Source of the DNA: Rhizobacter sp.
GTDB taxonomy: Bacteria; Pseudomonadota; Gammaproteobacteria; Burkholderiales; Burkholderiaceae
Reading direction: 5' to 3'
DNA length: 6,212 nt
Assembly: GCA_014379885.1 (NCBI GenBank)
Contig: JACMKW010000522.1
Coordinates: 1-6,212 of the forward strand
The notes beneath the pieces were generated by a model that was not told the DNA's origin, did not search any database, and was given only the letters and a program-made list of their open reading frames with translations. This document shows positions 5,208-6,212 of this stretch, one piece after another. How positions within the stretch are numbered: position 1 is the first letter of the stretch; each line of letters starts with the position of its first letter. The translations under genes and the position numbers were made by a program.

Positions 5208-5894
5208 TCAGGCAGCCAGAAAGCGGTAGAGATTGCGCAGCATGGCCGCAGTAGCGCCCCAGACAAAATAGCGCCGTGGCTGACCGGCAGCGTCCACACC
5301 CATCCACGGCATCGACAGGAACTCACGCTTGATGCCGGCCATCTCGACGGCATGCCAGCGGTGATTGGCCGGGTTCATAAGGAACGCGAGCGGCACCTCG
5401 AAGGCCTCGGCCACCTCGAAAGGGTCAAGACGCAACGCGAAGCCAGGTTGCACCAGCCCCACCACCGGCGTCACGATGAACCCCGTGCCGGTGGTGTAGA
5501 GCGGCAGTTGGCCGATCACATCCACACCGGCTGGCGACAAGCCGATCTCTTCCTCAGCTTCGCGCAGGGCCGTGGCGACCGCATCAGTGTCTTCAGGTTC
5601 GGCACGCCCGCCGGGAAAACTCACCTGGCCCGGGTGGTCCGTGAGGTGGTCGGTGCGCTGGGTGAGCAGCACCGTCAGCCCTTCGTCGCGCTGCACCAGT
5701 GGAATTAGCACCGAAGCGTGGGTTGGCTGGCGCTCCGAGAACTGGCGTTCGACGGCGATTTCAGGGGCCCATGCAGGTGGCTGAACGAACCGCTGACGCA
5801 TGGCTTCGGCGCGAAGCTCACCCAGACCGACGGCCGGCAGATGAGCATCCACCGAAGCGACGGGCAATTCCAGGGGGTCGAAACTCAGTGCCAT
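5208..5894 (-). CDS. nudL: NUDIX hydrolase, CoA pyrophosphatase type (NudL-like)
   Basis: Predicted to cleave CoA or acyl-CoA to 3',5'-ADP and 4'-phosphopantetheine (or acyl form), a housecleaning reaction in the cytoplasm. 228 residues against about 190 for E. coli NudL, the extra length being an N-terminal extension of about 55 residues before the fold. The NudL/UPF0035 signature is present at about 78-96 (LTQRTDHLTDHPGQVSFPGG) followed by a NUDIX box with the family's longer spacing: GG 95-96, then R111-E112 and E114-E115-E116, then I117-G118. The C-terminus has the usual YFVWGATAAMLRNLYRFL helix (209-226). ATG 5894 sits only 16 nt after the T-tract of the rplS terminator, with no Shine-Dalgarno. 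The gene is followed at 26 nt by the CobD-like gene, likely co-transcribed. Substrate is inferred from the signature; other nucleotide substrates are possible. Confidence 0.92.
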   Translation of the reverse strand: MALSFDPLELPVASVDAHLPAVGLGELRAEAMRQRFVQPPAWAPEIAVERQFSERQPTHASVLIPLVQRDEGLTVLLTQRTDHLTDHPGQVSFPGGRAEPEDTDAVATALREAEEEIGLSPAGVDVIGQLPLYTTGTGFIVTPVVGLVQPGFALRLDPFEVAEAFEVPLAFLMNPANHRWHAVEMAGIKREFLSMPWMGVDAAGQPRRYFVWGATAAMLRNLYRFLAA

Positions 5895-5910
5895 GTTTGC
5901 ATTGGAAACG

Positions 5911-5936
5911 AAAAAGCCGCCCGGTGAGGCGGCTTT
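5911..5936 (-). terminator. Rho-independent terminator of rplS
   Basis: On the minus strand a perfect 9-bp stem AAAGCCGCC/GGCGGCTTT with a 6-nt loop runs straight into a T-tract (five T in all, the last three of the stem included). It lies 24 nt after the rplS stop, the standard place for the end of the rpsP-rimM-trmD-rplS transcript. It ends just 16 nt before the NUDIX ATG, so NUDIX needs read-through or its own promoter. Confidence 0.85.
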
Positions 5937-5960
5937 CTGAGAGCGAGACTGACGGTGAGG

Positions 5961-6212
5961 TCAGGCCAGCTTCTCCTTGATCCGAGCCGACTTGCCCGAG
6001 CGGTCGCGCAGGTAGTACAGCTTGGCGCGGCGCACGTCGCCGCGACGCTTGACTTCGATGTTCGAGATCAGCGGGCTGTACAGCTGGAACGTACGCTCAA
6101 CGCCTTCGCCGCTGGAAATCTTGCGGACGATGAAGCTGGAATTGAGGCTGCGGTTGCGCTTGGCGATCACCACGCCCTCGAACGCCTGCAGGCGCTTCCT
6201 CGTGCCCTCGAC
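5961..6212 (-). CDS. rplS: 50S ribosomal protein L19 (5' end cut off by the window edge)
   Basis: A structural protein of the large ribosomal subunit, at the 30S-50S interface (bridge B8 region). The C-terminal 83 residues are present, of about 115-130 in full. The reading frame enters from the right edge and shows the highly conserved L19 blocks [48 protein letters not shown] and the basic end [16 protein letters not shown] inside the frame at 6173 is an internal valine, not the start. In proteobacteria rplS is the last gene of rpsP-rimM-trmD-rplS, consistent with the strong terminator right after it. Confidence 0.97.
   Translation of the reverse strand, partial: VEGTRKRLQAFEGVVIAKRNRSLNSSFIVRKISSGEGVERTFQLYSPLISNIEVKRRGDVRRAKLYYLRDRSGKSARIKEKLA

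Noticed and set aside
4456..5229. 257-codon plus-strand open frame
   Set aside because: Antisense to the CobD-like gene; His/Arg/Ala-rich translation with no recognisable motif.
5182..5307. Upstream ATG (5307) for the CobD-like gene
   Set aside because: The extra 42 residues overlap the end of NUDIX and look Cys/Arg-rich and unlike the family; MSFF at 5181 is the usual N-terminus.

Overview
The window looks like chromosomal DNA from a high-GC betaproteobacterium, most likely order Burkholderiales (Comamonadaceae or a close relative). This rests on the GC-rich codon use, on the recalled family resemblance of the proteins (Orn, L19, RsgA and especially the CobD/CbiB-like membrane protein), and on a gene order typical of a housekeeping region. 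I see no mobile element, CRISPR array, tRNA, rRNA or phage gene.

Layout. Minus strand, left part: the 5' two thirds or so of a DEAD-box RNA helicase (732 down to 1, running off the window), preceded by a 359-base non-coding gap with several hairpins, preceded by orn (1661-1092). Plus strand, middle: a tight three-gene block of an M48 CAAX-type membrane protease (1709-2980), a pterin-4a-carbinolamine dehydratase (2983-3312) and the ribosome-assembly GTPase rsgA (3302-4195). Minus strand, right part: the 3' end of rplS (ribosomal protein L19, entering from the right edge) with its terminator, then a NUDIX CoA pyrophosphatase (5894-5208) and a CobD/CbiB/AmpE-like membrane protein (5181-4192), whose stop codon overlaps that of rsgA tail to tail.

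Functional theme. Four of the eight genes concern RNA or the ribosome: an RNA helicase, the oligoribonuclease that finishes RNA decay, the 30S maturation GTPase, and L19. The others are membrane proteolysis, pterin cofactor recycling, CoA/nucleotide housecleaning and a poorly understood membrane protein. orn and rsgA are divergent neighbours in enterobacteria; here they keep that orientation but two genes lie between them.

Most worth a second look: (1) the helicase seems to be a mosaic, with Arg codon choice, base composition and protein clade all changing just after the DEAD motif; this is either intragenic recombination or an assembly chimera; (2) the structured leader of the helicase, including a GCAA tetraloop hairpin; (3) several genes with no Shine-Dalgarno but a -10-like hexamer just upstream of the ATG, which suggests leaderless transcripts; (4) the CobD/CbiB-like gene with no cobalamin genes beside it. 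I do not see a clearly new multi-gene system here.
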